DNA of 64,000 nucleotides from Nevskiales bacterium (GCA_028698335.1 JAQVDP010000011.1:78056-142055); one strand, 5' to 3'; positions 26,545 to 35,460 are shown, counted from the first letter of the stretch. Notes: generated from the sequence alone by a model not told the origin. Numbers and translations are program-made.

Positions 26545-27465
26545 TCAGTCCTCTTCGCGGGTCAGCAGCTCGGACTTGAGCAGGAAGGTGTTGCCGGCCG
26601 CCACCGCGGCACCGGCGGGCAGGCCCTCCAGGATCTCGACGGTCTGGTGATCGCGCAGGCCGGTTCTGACGGTGTGCGGAACGAAGCTGCCGGCTTCATC
26701 GACGAAGACCGTGGGCTTGCCGTCGATGATCTGCAGCGACGAGACCGGCACGGTGATCTCGGCGTGGCGGCGGGTGATGACGATCTCTCCGGTCACGAAC
26801 TGGCCTGGCACCCAGCCGGCAGACGCGTTGTCGAGACGCGCGCGCAGGCTGACGGTCTGCCCGCTGCCAGAGCTCACCGGCGCGAGGTAGACGATCGGCG
26901 CATCGGCTTCGAACTGTCCGGCGGTTCCACTGATGTGCGCGGTGGTCCCCTGTCGCGCCTCGGGCAGGTCTCGCGTAAAGACCTGAAGGTCGGCTTGCAC
27001 CGTACTGAGGTCCGCGACCACGAACAGCACGTCGTCGGCGACGGGCTCGCCGGCGCCGACATGGCGCTCGATCAGCCGGCCGTCGATGGGCGCGGTGATC
27101 TTGTAGGCGCGCAGGCTGTCGTTGGACTCGATGACGGCGAGTGTCTCGCCGGCGCGGACCGTCTCGCCCAGCGTCTTGGCGACGGAGCGGACGACGCCGG
27201 GATAGCGTGCGCGGATGCGGCGCAGCTGTTCGGGCGGAATCATGATCTGCCCGTAGACCCTGAGGGTCTGCTCCATCTCCGCGGGCCGGGCCGCGGCGAC
27301 CGTCAGACCTGCGGTGAGGCGATGCGCGGCATCGATGACGATGCCGCTTGCGGCTGTCGGATGATCCTCCGCGGCCGGCTGACTGTGGGCATGCAGGCTC
27401 ACCAGCAGCGTTGCGGTGAAAGCGGCCGCGCGGGGGAGTCGTTTCGAGAAAGCGATGAGGGTCAT
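26545..27465 (-). CDS. czcB: CzcB-type periplasmic adaptor (membrane fusion protein)
   Basis: The protein has 306 residues. A signal peptide (MTLIAFSKRLPRAAAFTATL and on to HAHSQ) is followed by a barrel-sandwich/lipoyl half-motif (YPGVVRSVAKTLGETVRAGETLAVIES), then YKITAPIDGRLIERHVGAGEPV, a beta barrel and a membrane-proximal domain. It bridges the RND pump and the outer-membrane channel. At about 300 residues it is shorter than many CzcB proteins because the alpha-helical hairpin is nearly absent. The mature N terminus has a few His residues but no long metal-binding extension. Confidence 0.9.
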   Translation of the reverse strand: MTLIAFSKRLPRAAAFTATLLVSLHAHSQPAAEDHPTAASGIVIDAAHRLTAGLTVAAARPAEMEQTLRVYGQIMIPPEQLRRIRARYPGVVRSVAKTLGETVRAGETLAVIESNDSLRAYKITAPIDGRLIERHVGAGEPVADDVLFVVADLSTVQADLQVFTRDLPEARQGTTAHISGTAGQFEADAPIVYLAPVSSGSGQTVSLRARLDNASAGWVPGQFVTGEIVITRRHAEITVPVSSLQIIDGKPTVFVDEAGSFVPHTVRTGLRDHQTVEILEGLPAGAAVAAGNTFLLKSELLTREED

Positions 27466-27477
27466 GATCGGGTGTCC

Positions 27478-28749
27478 TTACGGTGCCGAAGCGGGCGCGA
27501 GAGCGGTCATGCGCTCGATCGCGGCCAGAATGCGGTGATAGTCCGCGGCGTTGGTCAGCAGTTCGCGTTCGAGTTCGACGGCGGTCTTCTGTGCGTCGAT
27601 CAGTTCGAGCTGCGAGTAGCGCCCGAGGTCGTAGCCGCGACGCGTCAGCTGCATGGCCTTGCGTGCCTCGGGCAACAGCGTGTCGTGGACCGCCTCGACC
27701 AGGGTCCGGGCATGCTTCAGCTCCTGGTACAGGTCGTACAGCGCGGCGGTGGTCAGGATCAGTTCGGCATCGCGTTGCACGTCGACCGACTCGCGCCGCG
27801 CCTGTGCCGCGGCGATTTCGCCCTGGTTGCGATTGCCCAGCGAAAGCGGAAACTGCAGTGTCGCGATCAGGGCCTGATCATCGCTGATCTCGAAGCGACG
27901 GACACCAGCTCCGACCACCGGGTCGCCGCTGGAACGCGCGCGGGCCAGCGCGAGTTCGGACTCGCGAAGCTTGCGCTCGAGATCGAAGCGGGCGAAGTCG
28001 GGGCTGCGGCGCAGCCGCTGCTCCAGCGCGTCGAATGCCGCCACCGGCGGCAGCGCGAGCAGATCGGCTTCTGCGGAGTCGAAGTGCGCGGTACTCGCGC
28101 CCCATTGGCTGGCGAGCCAGCGGCGCTGCGTATCGAGCAGATGCTCGTAGTGCTCCACCTCCAGTTTCGCGCGCTCCAGTGCGATCGAGGCGCGGTAGGC
28201 CTCAAGCTCGCTGGCGGCGCCGGCGTTGACGCGGCGGCGCGCGCTTGCGGCGAGCTGCTCCGCAAGCTCGACGCCGCGTTCGGCGAGCGCCAGCTGCTGC
28301 TGGGATTCGACGACGTCGATGAAGCGGCGGGTCGTCTGGCTCATCACGTCCAGGCGCATCAGCTCGAAGTCGGCGTCGATCCGGACAATGCCATCGCGCG
28401 CCACCGCGATGCGGGCGTCGCGCTTGGCGCTGCGCTCCAGGACGAAGCCGAGTCGCAACGTGGTTTCGAGCTCGTCCACGCCGTTGTGTGCGCCGGTCCC
28501 GGCGAAGTTTTCGAACTCTACGCCGAGCTCCGGGCGCGGGCGCAGCCGCGCCTGTATCGCCTGGGCTTCGGCGATGCGGCGATCCAGCGGATAGCGGGCC
28601 AGATCCGGGTGGGCTTCCAGAGCTGCGGCAAGGGCCTGTTGCAGCGACAGGGCACCGGACGGGTCCGGCGATGCGGCCTGGGCCACGCCGCCGAGCAGGC
28701 AGGCGCAGGCCGTGACGGCAAGGCCGAATGGGCGAAGAAGGAATGACAT
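27478..28749 (-). CDS. czcC: CzcC-type outer-membrane efflux channel
   Basis: This is a TolC-family protein of about 423 residues. A signal peptide (MSFLLRPFGLAVTACACLLGG, cleaved near AQA) is followed by SLQQALAAALEAHPDLARY, the typical first helix of the outer-membrane efflux repeat. The second half repeats the pattern (LVEAVHDTLLPEARKAMQLTRRGYDLGRYSQLELIDAQKT). Helical barrels in trimers span the periplasm. The start at 28749 is chosen to begin at the signal peptide; an in-frame Met at 28779 is the alternative. The stop is 12 bases before the czcB start. Confidence 0.88.
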   Translation of the reverse strand: MSFLLRPFGLAVTACACLLGGVAQAASPDPSGALSLQQALAAALEAHPDLARYPLDRRIAEAQAIQARLRPRPELGVEFENFAGTGAHNGVDELETTLRLGFVLERSAKRDARIAVARDGIVRIDADFELMRLDVMSQTTRRFIDVVESQQQLALAERGVELAEQLAASARRRVNAGAASELEAYRASIALERAKLEVEHYEHLLDTQRRWLASQWGASTAHFDSAEADLLALPPVAAFDALEQRLRRSPDFARFDLERKLRESELALARARSSGDPVVGAGVRRFEISDDQALIATLQFPLSLGNRNQGEIAAAQARRESVDVQRDAELILTTAALYDLYQELKHARTLVEAVHDTLLPEARKAMQLTRRGYDLGRYSQLELIDAQKTAVELERELLTNAADYHRILAAIERMTALAPASAP

Positions 28750-28856
28750 TGAGGCTCTCGTCTGCGAACGAACGGACACGACCTCGAAGCGCGTGTCATC
28801 GCGCCGGGTCGGCGGCGGCGACCCCGCGGAAGCGGGAGTGCCGGGAACGGTTCAGA

Positions 28857-29261
28857 TCAGAGCGGTGGGGCGCGCAGTGGCGGCAGTACGCTGGCGCGCC
28901 AGGGCAGGGTTGAACGTGGGGGCTGCGGCCAGGAATGGATGCGCCGGAGGTCTGGCATCTGCGCCAGGGTCCATGCGAACAGCAACGGCGCCATCGCGAG
29001 CGCGCGCGTCAGCGATTGCGCGGCGCACTCGCTGCAGGGGCGGCCATCGGCCCCGGTCACCGGACTTTCGTGTTCGGGCACCTCGCCCGGGTGCGGCGTC
29101 GATGCGTCGGCCAGATAGCTGGTAGTCAGCGCGGTCTGAGTGTCCTGATCGGAGGCAGCGATGTCGGTATGCCAGTGCAGCCCGACCGTGCGCGTGAGCA
29201 ACAGCGCGCTGGCCAGAAACGCCAGCAGCAATCCGTCCAGCAGGGCGCGTTGCATGCTCAT
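28857..29261 (-). CDS. Small membrane protein at the head of the czc operon
   Basis: The protein has about 134 residues: an N-terminal helix (ALLDGLLLAFLASALLLT), a loop of about 65 residues, and a second helix (LAMAPLLFAWTLAQM) with a Pro-rich tail. The loop holds potential metal ligands: HWHTD, several Asp, HES and a CSEC pair. Short proteins of this kind, often ending in a similar Pro/Arg tail, precede czcCBA in other bacteria, but I cannot assign a tested function. A sensor, metallochaperone or pump accessory role is an inference from position and ligands. Starts at 29270 or 29255 are also possible. Confidence 0.65.
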   Translation of the reverse strand: MSMQRALLDGLLLAFLASALLLTRTVGLHWHTDIAASDQDTQTALTTSYLADASTPHPGEVPEHESPVTGADGRPCSECAAQSLTRALAMAPLLFAWTLAQMPDLRRIHSWPQPPRSTLPWRASVLPPLRAPPL

Positions 29262-29311
29262 GGCGGCCATTCTACGCAGCACAGGTCAACGGAACATAAA
29301 TGCGGAGTCGA

Positions 29312-30118
29312 TCAGGACATCGCAGTGGTGATCGGATTCTCGGCGTTACGCTGTCGCCGTGCCTGGGCGTCGAGTTCCTGCTGATGCTGCGCGACCGCAC
29401 CTTTGAGCTGCTGCAGGTTTTCCTTGAGCATGTCGGCCACCAGTGCATCGGTGCGCGGGTCGCGCAGGGTCTGTTCGACGATCCGCAGTCCGGCGTCGAT
29501 CACGGTTTCGACGATGTCGGTGTAGAACGGAAGCCGCGCCAGACGACCGGCCTTCGGATCCTCGCGCAGCTTCTCCTGGATCATGTCACGCAATTCGAAC
29601 TGGTGTTCCTCCAGCGCTCTGGAGATGTTGCGGGTATAGGTGCCCTTGGCGAGGACGTTGGCCACTTCATCGAGGACCGCGACGGTGACCGCGCCGCTGA
29701 TCGAGTCGACGATGGTGTCGCGGAAGCGGTTGACCAGCTGGTAGGTGAAGTCCTCGCCGAACGCGCGGTCGGCGGCATGTCCGAACCGCGACAGCAACAC
29801 GACGATCCTCAGGATCCGGAACAGCCGGAAGCCGCGGATCGCCGGGTGTGAGACCGGGATCATGCCGAGCACTTCGTACCAGTTGCGGATCACGAAGTCG
29901 CGCTTCCAGCCCGCCGCGCGCCATCGCCACAGGAACTCGGTCGCGAAGATGCCGCAGATGATGTAGTCGGCAATCAGGATGTCGCGTCGCTCGAGGACGC
30001 CGACCGGCCCCCAGGTTTCGTAGGCCAGCAAGCCGATCGAGATCAGGGCCAGCACCAGCATGATCCAGTCGATCGGCTTGATGCGCTCGAGTGCGAGGAA
30101 GAAACGGCGAATGTCCAT
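29312..30118 (-). CDS. Voltage-sensor-domain protein without a pore
   Basis: The protein has 268 residues. Helices at about 16-36, 45-66, 77-90 and 93-112 form an S1-S4 bundle. S4 carries Arg95, Arg98, Arg101 and Arg104 at every third residue, plus Arg111, the classical voltage-sensor pattern. Acidic residues in S2 (Asp51, Glu61) and S3 (Glu82) can act as countercharges. There is no S5-P-S6 pore and no selectivity filter. Instead the C-terminal half is amphipathic and helical, ending in a Gln/Glu-rich probable coiled coil. It would be annotated as an ion transporter. A proton-channel-like or purely regulatory role is inferred. Confidence 0.78.
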   Translation of the reverse strand: MDIRRFFLALERIKPIDWIMLVLALISIGLLAYETWGPVGVLERRDILIADYIICGIFATEFLWRWRAAGWKRDFVIRNWYEVLGMIPVSHPAIRGFRLFRILRIVVLLSRFGHAADRAFGEDFTYQLVNRFRDTIVDSISGAVTVAVLDEVANVLAKGTYTRNISRALEEHQFELRDMIQEKLREDPKAGRLARLPFYTDIVETVIDAGLRIVEQTLRDPRTDALVADMLKENLQQLKGAVAQHQQELDAQARRQRNAENPITTAMS

Positions 30119-30160
30119 GCGCCAAGCTTAGCGCGGCTCGCAGGCTCGGCGAGTTCGGGC

Positions 30161-30538
30161 TCAACCCGTGTGCAGCGGACTCAGCCGGAGACGTTCCGCT
30201 TCGGTAAACAGCCGTGAGCGCGTCAGAAAGCGCTTGCCGGTGCCGTTTTCCAGCGAGAACATCCCGCCGCGGCCGTCGACGACATCAATGATCAGTTGGG
30301 TGTGCTGCCAGTATTCGAACTGCGAAGGACTGATGAAGAAGCGGGCTCCGGCGATCTCGCCGAGCATGATGTCCTGTTCGCCGACGATGAAATCGTCGAT
30401 CGGATAGCACATCGGCGACGAGCCGTCGCAGCAGCCGCCGGACTGGTGGAACAGAACTTCGCCGTGAGTCTCGCGCAGTTGCGCGATCAGGGCTTCGGCG
30501 GCCGGTGTGGCAAGCACGCGGACTGGGCGGGCATCCAT
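30161..30538 (-). CDS. DUF779 protein
   Basis: This 125-residue cytoplasmic protein has the DUF779 signature VLFHQSGGCCDGSSPMCYP, followed by GEQDIMLGEI and QFEYWQHTQLIIDVVDG. The Cys cluster (CC and MCY) suggests metal or redox chemistry, but the role is unknown. DUF779 genes are repeatedly found beside AldB/ExaC-type aldehyde dehydrogenases, and here the dehydrogenase gene is upstream on the same strand with only a porin gene between. GAGGAG before the ATG at 30538 decides the start over the Met at 30562. Confidence 0.88.
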   Translation of the reverse strand: MDARPVRVLATPAAEALIAQLRETHGEVLFHQSGGCCDGSSPMCYPIDDFIVGEQDIMLGEIAGARFFISPSQFEYWQHTQLIIDVVDGRGGMFSLENGTGKRFLTRSRLFTEAERLRLSPLHTG

Positions 30539-30569
30539 TGGCTTCTCCTCGTCGTTGCACATGGAGATT

Positions 30570-30597
30570 CCGGCCTGGCGTTTGCTCGCCAGGCCGG
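30570..30597. terminator. 11-bp hairpin between porin and DUF779 genes
   Basis: CCGGCCTGGCG (30570-30580) pairs perfectly with CGCCAGGCCGG (30587-30597), loop TTTGCT. It follows the TorF-like porin stop on the minus strand. There is no T tract, so it may attenuate, or stabilise the mRNA end, rather than terminate fully. Confidence 0.55.
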
Positions 30598-30611
30598 GCA
30601 GAGCGGTATGC

Positions 30612-31322
30612 TCAGAGGCTGACGCTGAGTGCGGCAACGATCCGATCCTCGAAGTTCTTGCCGAACTCGTGTGCGTCGGTGTCGTGGTAGCGCAGATCGA
30701 GTACCACGTGCTCGGCCGCAACGTAGCTGATCCCGACGTTCCAGGTCGCGTAGTCACTGCCGCCGCTGACGCTCTGCTGGCCGTAGACGCCGCCGATTGA
30801 CCATCGCGGATTGATCGCGTACTTGGTATTGAGTTCGGCGTAGGTGCCGCTGTCGCCGCTGCCGAAGTAGTCAGTGGTATACATCAGTGCGGCGCCGACT
30901 GAGACCGCATCGAAGCCGCGTCCCGCTGCGAGCTTGTACTCAATCGTGTCGATGTCGACGCCGGAGGGTTGGTTGCGGTAGCCGTAGCGTACGACCCCCA
31001 GATCGAGTTGCCATGCACCGAATGTCGGTCGCCAACCGGCGTAGAGATCGTATTCCAGATCGATGTCGTTGCCGAAATCGACATTCTCGGCGCCAGCGCC
31101 GGCGTAGAACGCATCCTTGCTCAGATTGATCGAGCCGAACACGAACGGATCGCCATTGGTCTGGCTGACGCCGCGAAAGACATAGTCGGTTGCGCCGCCC
31201 ACGGTATAGGACAGATGGGTTTCCGCCCACGCCGAAGGTGCCGAAACAGCCAGCGCAGCCAGCATCAGGGCGCCGACGAGTTCGCCGCGCTGGAAACTGG
31301 ATGCGTGATGCGTTGTTGTCAT
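30612..31322 (-). CDS. TorF family putative porin
   Basis: This outer-membrane beta-barrel protein has 236 residues. A signal peptide ends near SAWAE, followed by LSYTVGGATDYVFRGVSQTNGDP, the hallmark start of the TorF/Gcw_chp family. Further strands with alternating residues continue to a C-terminal ...IVAALSVSL. The family is assumed to form small porins; the substrate is not known. It lies between the aldehyde dehydrogenase and DUF779 genes on the same strand, which suggests uptake linked to alcohol or aldehyde use, though the hairpins on either side may isolate it. Confidence 0.85.
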   Translation of the reverse strand: MTTTHHASSFQRGELVGALMLAALAVSAPSAWAETHLSYTVGGATDYVFRGVSQTNGDPFVFGSINLSKDAFYAGAGAENVDFGNDIDLEYDLYAGWRPTFGAWQLDLGVVRYGYRNQPSGVDIDTIEYKLAAGRGFDAVSVGAALMYTTDYFGSGDSGTYAELNTKYAINPRWSIGGVYGQQSVSGGSDYATWNVGISYVAAEHVVLDLRYHDTDAHEFGKNFEDRIVAALSVSL

Positions 31323-31476
31323 GTTGAGATCCCCTGTTGTGATGTTGCGAATGCGGCGTCGTCGGCGACTCCGCGGATACACCCGCCCGTTGCGCGCGCC
31401 CGAGGCGCGCACCCGCGTGAGTGCATTGACGGCCTTTGCCCTGCCTCCAGGCATGGGCCGAAATTTTTTGAGAAGA

Positions 31477-31508
31477 GGCGGCGCCGGAGCCGATGGCCGG
31501 ACGCCGCC
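31477..31508 (-). terminator. GC-rich hairpin after the aldehyde dehydrogenase gene
   Basis: On the minus strand, GGCGGCG-t-CCGG can pair with CCGGCGCCGCC, leaving a single bulged base. The hairpin is followed by TCTTCTC. It sits 15 bases beyond the dehydrogenase stop. Confidence 0.6.
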
Positions 31509-31523
31509 AGCGGGAGGAGAGGC

Positions 31524-33044
31524 TTAGAAGAACCCGAGCTTCTTCGGGCTGTAGCTGACCAGCATGTTCTTGGTCTGCTGGTAGTGATCGAGCATCATCC
31601 GGTGGGTTTCGCGGCCGATGCCGGACTGCTTGTAGCCGCCGAATGCCGCGTGCGCCGGATAGGCGTGATAGCAGTTGGTCCAGACGCGGCCGGCCTCGAT
31701 CGCGCGACCGAAGCGGTAGCAGGTGTTGGCGTCGCGGCTCCACACGCCTGCGCCGAGGCCGTACAGCGTGTCGTTGGCGATGTGTAGGGCCTCGTCCTCG
31801 TCCTTGAAGGTCGTCACCGACACCACCGGGCCGAAGATCTCTTCCTGGAAGATGCGCATCCTGTTGTGACCACGGAACACCGTCGGCTTGACGTAATAGC
31901 CGCCCTCGAGATCGCCGCCCAGATGACTGCGTTCGCCGCCGGTCAGGACCTCGGCACCTTCCTGTTTGCCGATGTCGATGTAGGACAGGATCTTCTCGAG
32001 CTGCTCGCTGGACGCCTGCGCGCCGATCATCGTCGCCGGATCCAGCGGACTGCCCTGGACGATCGCCTCGACGCGCTTGAGCGCGCGGTCCATGAAACGC
32101 TCGTAGATCGACTCGTGGATCAGCGCGCGGCTGGGGCAGGTGCAGACCTCGCCCTGATTCAGCGCGAACATCACGAAGCCTTCGATGGCCTTGTCGAAGA
32201 AGTCGTCGTCCTCGGCGCAGACATCCTTGAAGAAGATGTTCGGCGACTTGCCGCCGAGTTCCAGGGTGACCGGAATCAGGTTCTGGCTGGCGTACTGCAT
32301 GATCAGGCGGCCGGTCGTGGTTTCACCGGTGAACGCGATCTTGGCGATGCGGTTGCTCGACGCCAGCGGCTTGCCGGCCTCCAGGCCGAAGCCGTTGACG
32401 ATGTTCAGTACGCCCGGCGGCAGCAGATCGCCGACCAGTTCGGCCAGCACCAGGATGCTCGCCGGCGTCTGTTCGGCCGGTTTGAGGACGACGCAGTTGC
32501 CGGCGGCCAGCGCCGGCGCCAGCTTCCACGCCGCCATCAGGATCGGGAAGTTCCACGGAATGATCTGGCCGACGACGCCCAGGGGTTCGTGGAACTGGTA
32601 GGCGATGGTGTCGTGATCGATCTCGCCGATCGAGCCTTCCTGCGCACGGATGCAGCCGGCGAAATAGCGGAAGTGGTCGATCGCCAGCGGGATATCGGCG
32701 GCGGTGGTTTCGCGGATCGGTTTGCCGTTGTCCCAGGTCTCGGCCGCCGCCAGCAGCGCGAGGTTGGCCTCCATGCGATCGGCGATGCGGTTCAGGATGT
32801 TGGCGCGCTCGGCGACGCTGGTGCGTCCCCAGCCGGTCTTGGCCTGGTGCGCGGCGTCGAGCGCGCGCTCGATGTCGTCCTTGTCGGAGCGCGCGATCTG
32901 ACATACGACCTGACCGTTGATCGGCGAGACGTTGTCGAAATAGCGGCCGTTGACCGGTTCAGCCCAGGTCCCGCCGATGTAGTTGTCGTAGCGTGCGGAA
33001 AATGGCGACTGGGTCGAAAGTTTCACTGCTTCGGGTTTGTTCAC
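31524..33044 (-). CDS. NAD-dependent aldehyde dehydrogenase (AldB/ExaC type)
   Basis: This 506-residue enzyme begins with the subgroup's typical [20 protein letters not shown]. It has the cofactor-contacting [30 protein letters not shown], the general-base Glu in [11 protein letters not shown] and the catalytic Cys in [15 protein letters not shown]. The C terminus carries [23 protein letters not shown]. Members of this group oxidise acetaldehyde and related aldehydes during ethanol, acetoin or ethylene-glycol-type metabolism. A near-consensus sigma54 promoter lies upstream (33102-33116), and the divergent gene encodes a sigma54 activator, so expression is very probably induced by the substrate pathway. 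Confidence 0.94.
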   Translation of the reverse strand: MNKPEAVKLSTQSPFSARYDNYIGGTWAEPVNGRYFDNVSPINGQVVCQIARSDKDDIERALDAAHQAKTGWGRTSVAERANILNRIADRMEANLALLAAAETWDNGKPIRETTAADIPLAIDHFRYFAGCIRAQEGSIGEIDHDTIAYQFHEPLGVVGQIIPWNFPILMAAWKLAPALAAGNCVVLKPAEQTPASILVLAELVGDLLPPGVLNIVNGFGLEAGKPLASSNRIAKIAFTGETTTGRLIMQYASQNLIPVTLELGGKSPNIFFKDVCAEDDDFFDKAIEGFVMFALNQGEVCTCPSRALIHESIYERFMDRALKRVEAIVQGSPLDPATMIGAQASSEQLEKILSYIDIGKQEGAEVLTGGERSHLGGDLEGGYYVKPTVFRGHNRMRIFQEEIFGPVVSVTTFKDEDEALHIANDTLYGLGAGVWSRDANTCYRFGRAIEAGRVWTNCYHAYPAHAAFGGYKQSGIGRETHRMMLDHYQQTKNMLVSYSPKKLGFF

Positions 33045-33101
33045 GGGACTCCTCCTTGTTTGTGTCCGTGCTCCGCCGAGTTGCGGATGACACCCGAGGG
33101 C

Positions 33102-33116
33102 GCAGCACCCGTGCCA
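33102..33116 (-). promoter_or_regulatory. sigma54 (-24/-12) promoter for the aldehyde dehydrogenase gene
   Basis: Read on the minus strand the sequence is TGGCACGGGTGCTGC, matching TGGCACG-N4-TTGC at all but one position. The invariant GG and GC doublets are at the correct spacing. It points toward the aldehyde dehydrogenase start, 57 bases away, leaving room for a short leader of about 45 bases. Confidence 0.85.
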
Positions 33117-33254
33117 ACTTTTCGCCGCCGCCGTCGCCGACGCTCATGGCCCTGATTCGAATGGGATTTTCGCTTTCCTTTGGGGCTGCGCCGAAGGTCG
33201 TGCTTGCCTGTGCGGCCGCGAGTTGTACAGTGGGGAAACAGTGCGCGGGACAGG

Positions 33255-33271
33255 TGTCGCAAATTGCGACA
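33255..33271. promoter_or_regulatory. Perfect palindrome, candidate activator-binding site
   Basis: TGTCGCAA-A-TTGCGACA is an 8-bp perfect inverted repeat around one base. It lies about 150 bases upstream of the sigma54 promoter, a normal distance for an upstream activating sequence. It is also only 17 bases before the activator's own start codon, so binding could autoregulate that gene too. Confidence 0.75.
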
Positions 33272-33288
33272 GTTCCGGAGGACGACAC

Positions 33289-35187
33289 ATGACACTCGAC
33301 AATCATCACCGCAGCGTGCTGGCGGCCCGGCGGCGTTTCTTCGAGGACGGCCGCACGCCACGCGGACTGGTGCCCGACACGATCCTGCGGTCCTGGATGC
33401 GCTGCGCCAGTCAGGGCCTGGAAGCCGCTCGCGGGCCGCGAGTGGAGATGCTCAGTGCCGCCGAGCTGCGCCGGGCCTGCGAGCGCAATGAACGCCTGCG
33501 TCGTCTGTGTCGGCCCGAACTCGAGGCCCTGCACGCGGACGCCCGCGATACCGGCAGTGTGGTGATCCTGACGGATGCCGACGGCCTCGTGCTGGATACG
33601 GTCGGAGATACCGAGTTCGCCGGACGGGCCGCACAGGTCGCGCTGCGCCCCGGCGTGGCCTGGGGCGAGGCGAGCACCGGCACCAATGCAATCGGCACGG
33701 CCCTGGTGGAACGCCGTCCGATGGCGGTCCGCGGCGCCGAGCACTTCTTCGTGCCGCATCGCATTCTGAGCTGTTATGCCGCGCCGATCCTCGACCCGCA
33801 GGGCCAGCTCGCCGGTGCGCTGGACCTGTCGGGCCATGCCGCAATTTCACACGTGCATGCCCTCGGGATGGTGCGGTTGGCAGTCGATCAGATCGAGCGG
33901 CGGCTGTTCGAGGATCTGTCCCGCGACCACGATGTGGTGCGGGTGCATCGCGACCCGGCGCTGCTCGGGACCGCGTGCGAAGGCATTCTGGTCTTCGACG
34001 ATTACCGGCTTGTCGCCGCGAACCGGCACGGGCTCGCCCTGTTCGGCCTGGAATGGAACGACCTGGGCGGGATCCGCTACAACGAGCTGTTCTCGACCTC
34101 GCTTGCGGCGCTGCGGGACGGGGTGAAACCGGTCGGATTGCGCGGTCAGCGTCTGCATGGGCGGCTCGATGGCGGCCGCGAGCACGGCCGGATCGTGGTG
34201 CCGGCCCCGCGCGCGGTCGACAGCGCCGCCACGACCGGCGTGCCGCTGATTCTGGAGACGGCTCAGAAGCGCCGGCTCGGTCGCGCCGCGCGCATGCTCG
34301 ACGCCGGGTTGCCGGTGCTGCTCCAGGGGGAGACCGGAGTCGGCAAGGAAGTGTTCGCGCGGCAACTGCATGCCGCCTGCACGCGCGCCCAGGGCGCGTT
34401 CGTGGCAGTCAATTGCGCCGCGCTGCCGGAAAGCCTGATCGAGTCCGAGTTGTTCGGTTACGAGGACGGCGCCTTCACCGGCGCGCGCCGCAAGGGGGCG
34501 CCCGGCCTGCTGCGCCAGGCGGACGGCGGGGTGCTGTTTCTGGATGAGATCGGCGACATGCCGCTGCCCTTGCAGTCCCGGTTGCTGCGCGTGCTGCAGG
34601 AACAGGAGGTCACGCCACTGGGCGGCGGTCGCGCGGTCCCGGTCGACTTCGCAGTGATCTGTGCCACCCATCAGGCGCTCGACGCGGCAGTGGAAGAGGG
34701 GCGTTTTCGTTCGGATCTGTACTACCGCGTCGCGCAGTACTGTGTGGACCTGCCGGCGCTGCGCGAGCATGGCGACCTGTCCGGCCTGATCGACCGGATC
34801 TGGCGGATGCTCGATGCGCCGGCGACCCTGTCGGACGCGGTGATGCGGCGCCTCGCCGAACACGACTGGCCGGGCAACTATCGGGAGTTGCAGGCAGTCC
34901 TGCGAACCCTGCGGGTGATTGCCGACGATGGCACGGCGCCGGGACTGGACGATCTGCCGCCGCAAATGCTCAGGCGCAAGCCGGCCCCGACGCATTCCAC
35001 CGTGTCGGCCGCCGATGGCGACCTGCAGGCCATGACCGAGAACGCGATGCTCGCTGCCCTGCGGGCCTGTGGCGGCAACGTGTCGGCTGCAGCGCGTCGG
35101 CTTGGCATCAGTCGCAGCACCTTGTATCGGAATCTCGGCGGCCGCGCCGCGGCGCCAGGCGGCGACGGCCCTCTGCAGGGGGGCTGA
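33289..35187 (+). CDS. sigma54-dependent activator, AcoR-like
   Basis: The protein has 632 residues. The N-terminal sensor region contains a GAF-type domain (GVAWGEASTGTNAIGTALVERRPM, typical of AcoR and alcohol/acetoin regulators). A middle PAS-like region and a AAA+ sigma54-interaction domain follow, with Walker A GETGVGKE, the sigma54-contacting GAFTGA loop at about 394-399 and Walker B GGVLFLDEIGD. A Fis-type helix-turn-helix (NVSAAARRLGISRSTLYRNL) lies at the C terminus. The ATG at 33289 follows GGAGG. It is divergent from the aldehyde dehydrogenase gene, which carries the matching -24/-12 promoter, so that gene is the likely target. The inducer is unknown. Confidence 0.93.
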   Translation: MTLDNHHRSVLAARRRFFEDGRTPRGLVPDTILRSWMRCASQGLEAARGPRVEMLSAAELRRACERNERLRRLCRPELEALHADARDTGSVVILTDADGLVLDTVGDTEFAGRAAQVALRPGVAWGEASTGTNAIGTALVERRPMAVRGAEHFFVPHRILSCYAAPILDPQGQLAGALDLSGHAAISHVHALGMVRLAVDQIERRLFEDLSRDHDVVRVHRDPALLGTACEGILVFDDYRLVAANRHGLALFGLEWNDLGGIRYNELFSTSLAALRDGVKPVGLRGQRLHGRLDGGREHGRIVVPAPRAVDSAATTGVPLILETAQKRRLGRAARMLDAGLPVLLQGETGVGKEVFARQLHAACTRAQGAFVAVNCAALPESLIESELFGYEDGAFTGARRKGAPGLLRQADGGVLFLDEIGDMPLPLQSRLLRVLQEQEVTPLGGGRAVPVDFAVICATHQALDAAVEEGRFRSDLYYRVAQYCVDLPALREHGDLSGLIDRIWRMLDAPATLSDAVMRRLAEHDWPGNYRELQAVLRTLRVIADDGTAPGLDDLPPQMLRRKPAPTHSTVSAADGDLQAMTENAMLAALRACGGNVSAAARRLGISRSTLYRNLGGRAAAPGGDGPLQGG

Positions 35188-35460
35188 CGCGATCCGCTTG
35201 CATGCGCGCCGTGTCGCCCGTGGCGCGGCGTCATTCGTGTGCGGCCGAATCCGCAGTCCCCGCGCGGCGTGGTCGTTTGCGGGCGCCGGGGGGGGCGCCT
35301 GCCGGTTTCGGGGTGGATCCTGGCCGGCTTCGGGACGGCGATGCGCCGTCGGTCTAGTAAATTCGCCTCTCTGTCGGGAATCGTCCTCTGGCATGTGGAA
35401 AATATCACCGAGTTCCTGTCAGCTATAGACGTACGTGGGTCTGTTCATCAGAGAGGGTGC
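35188..35460. other. Intergenic region before the DUF5131 gene
   Basis: GACGGCG-ATG-CGCCGTC (35334-35350) is a 7-bp hairpin that might end the activator transcript, and GGCGCC repeats near 35282-35299 form another GC-rich fold. AT-rich bases from about 35355, with TATAGA near 35425, are a plausible promoter for the next gene. No coding frame is convincing. Confidence 0.4.

Noticed and set aside
26458..28746. A 762-codon open frame on the plus strand across czcB and czcC
   Set aside because: It is antisense to well-supported efflux genes, and its translation has low-complexity Gly/Arg/Gln runs and no recognisable motif.
35275..35300. GGCGCC and G-run cluster as a possible G-quadruplex or regulatory element
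   Set aside because: Similar G/C runs are common in this GC-rich sequence, and the position relative to a gene start is unremarkable.
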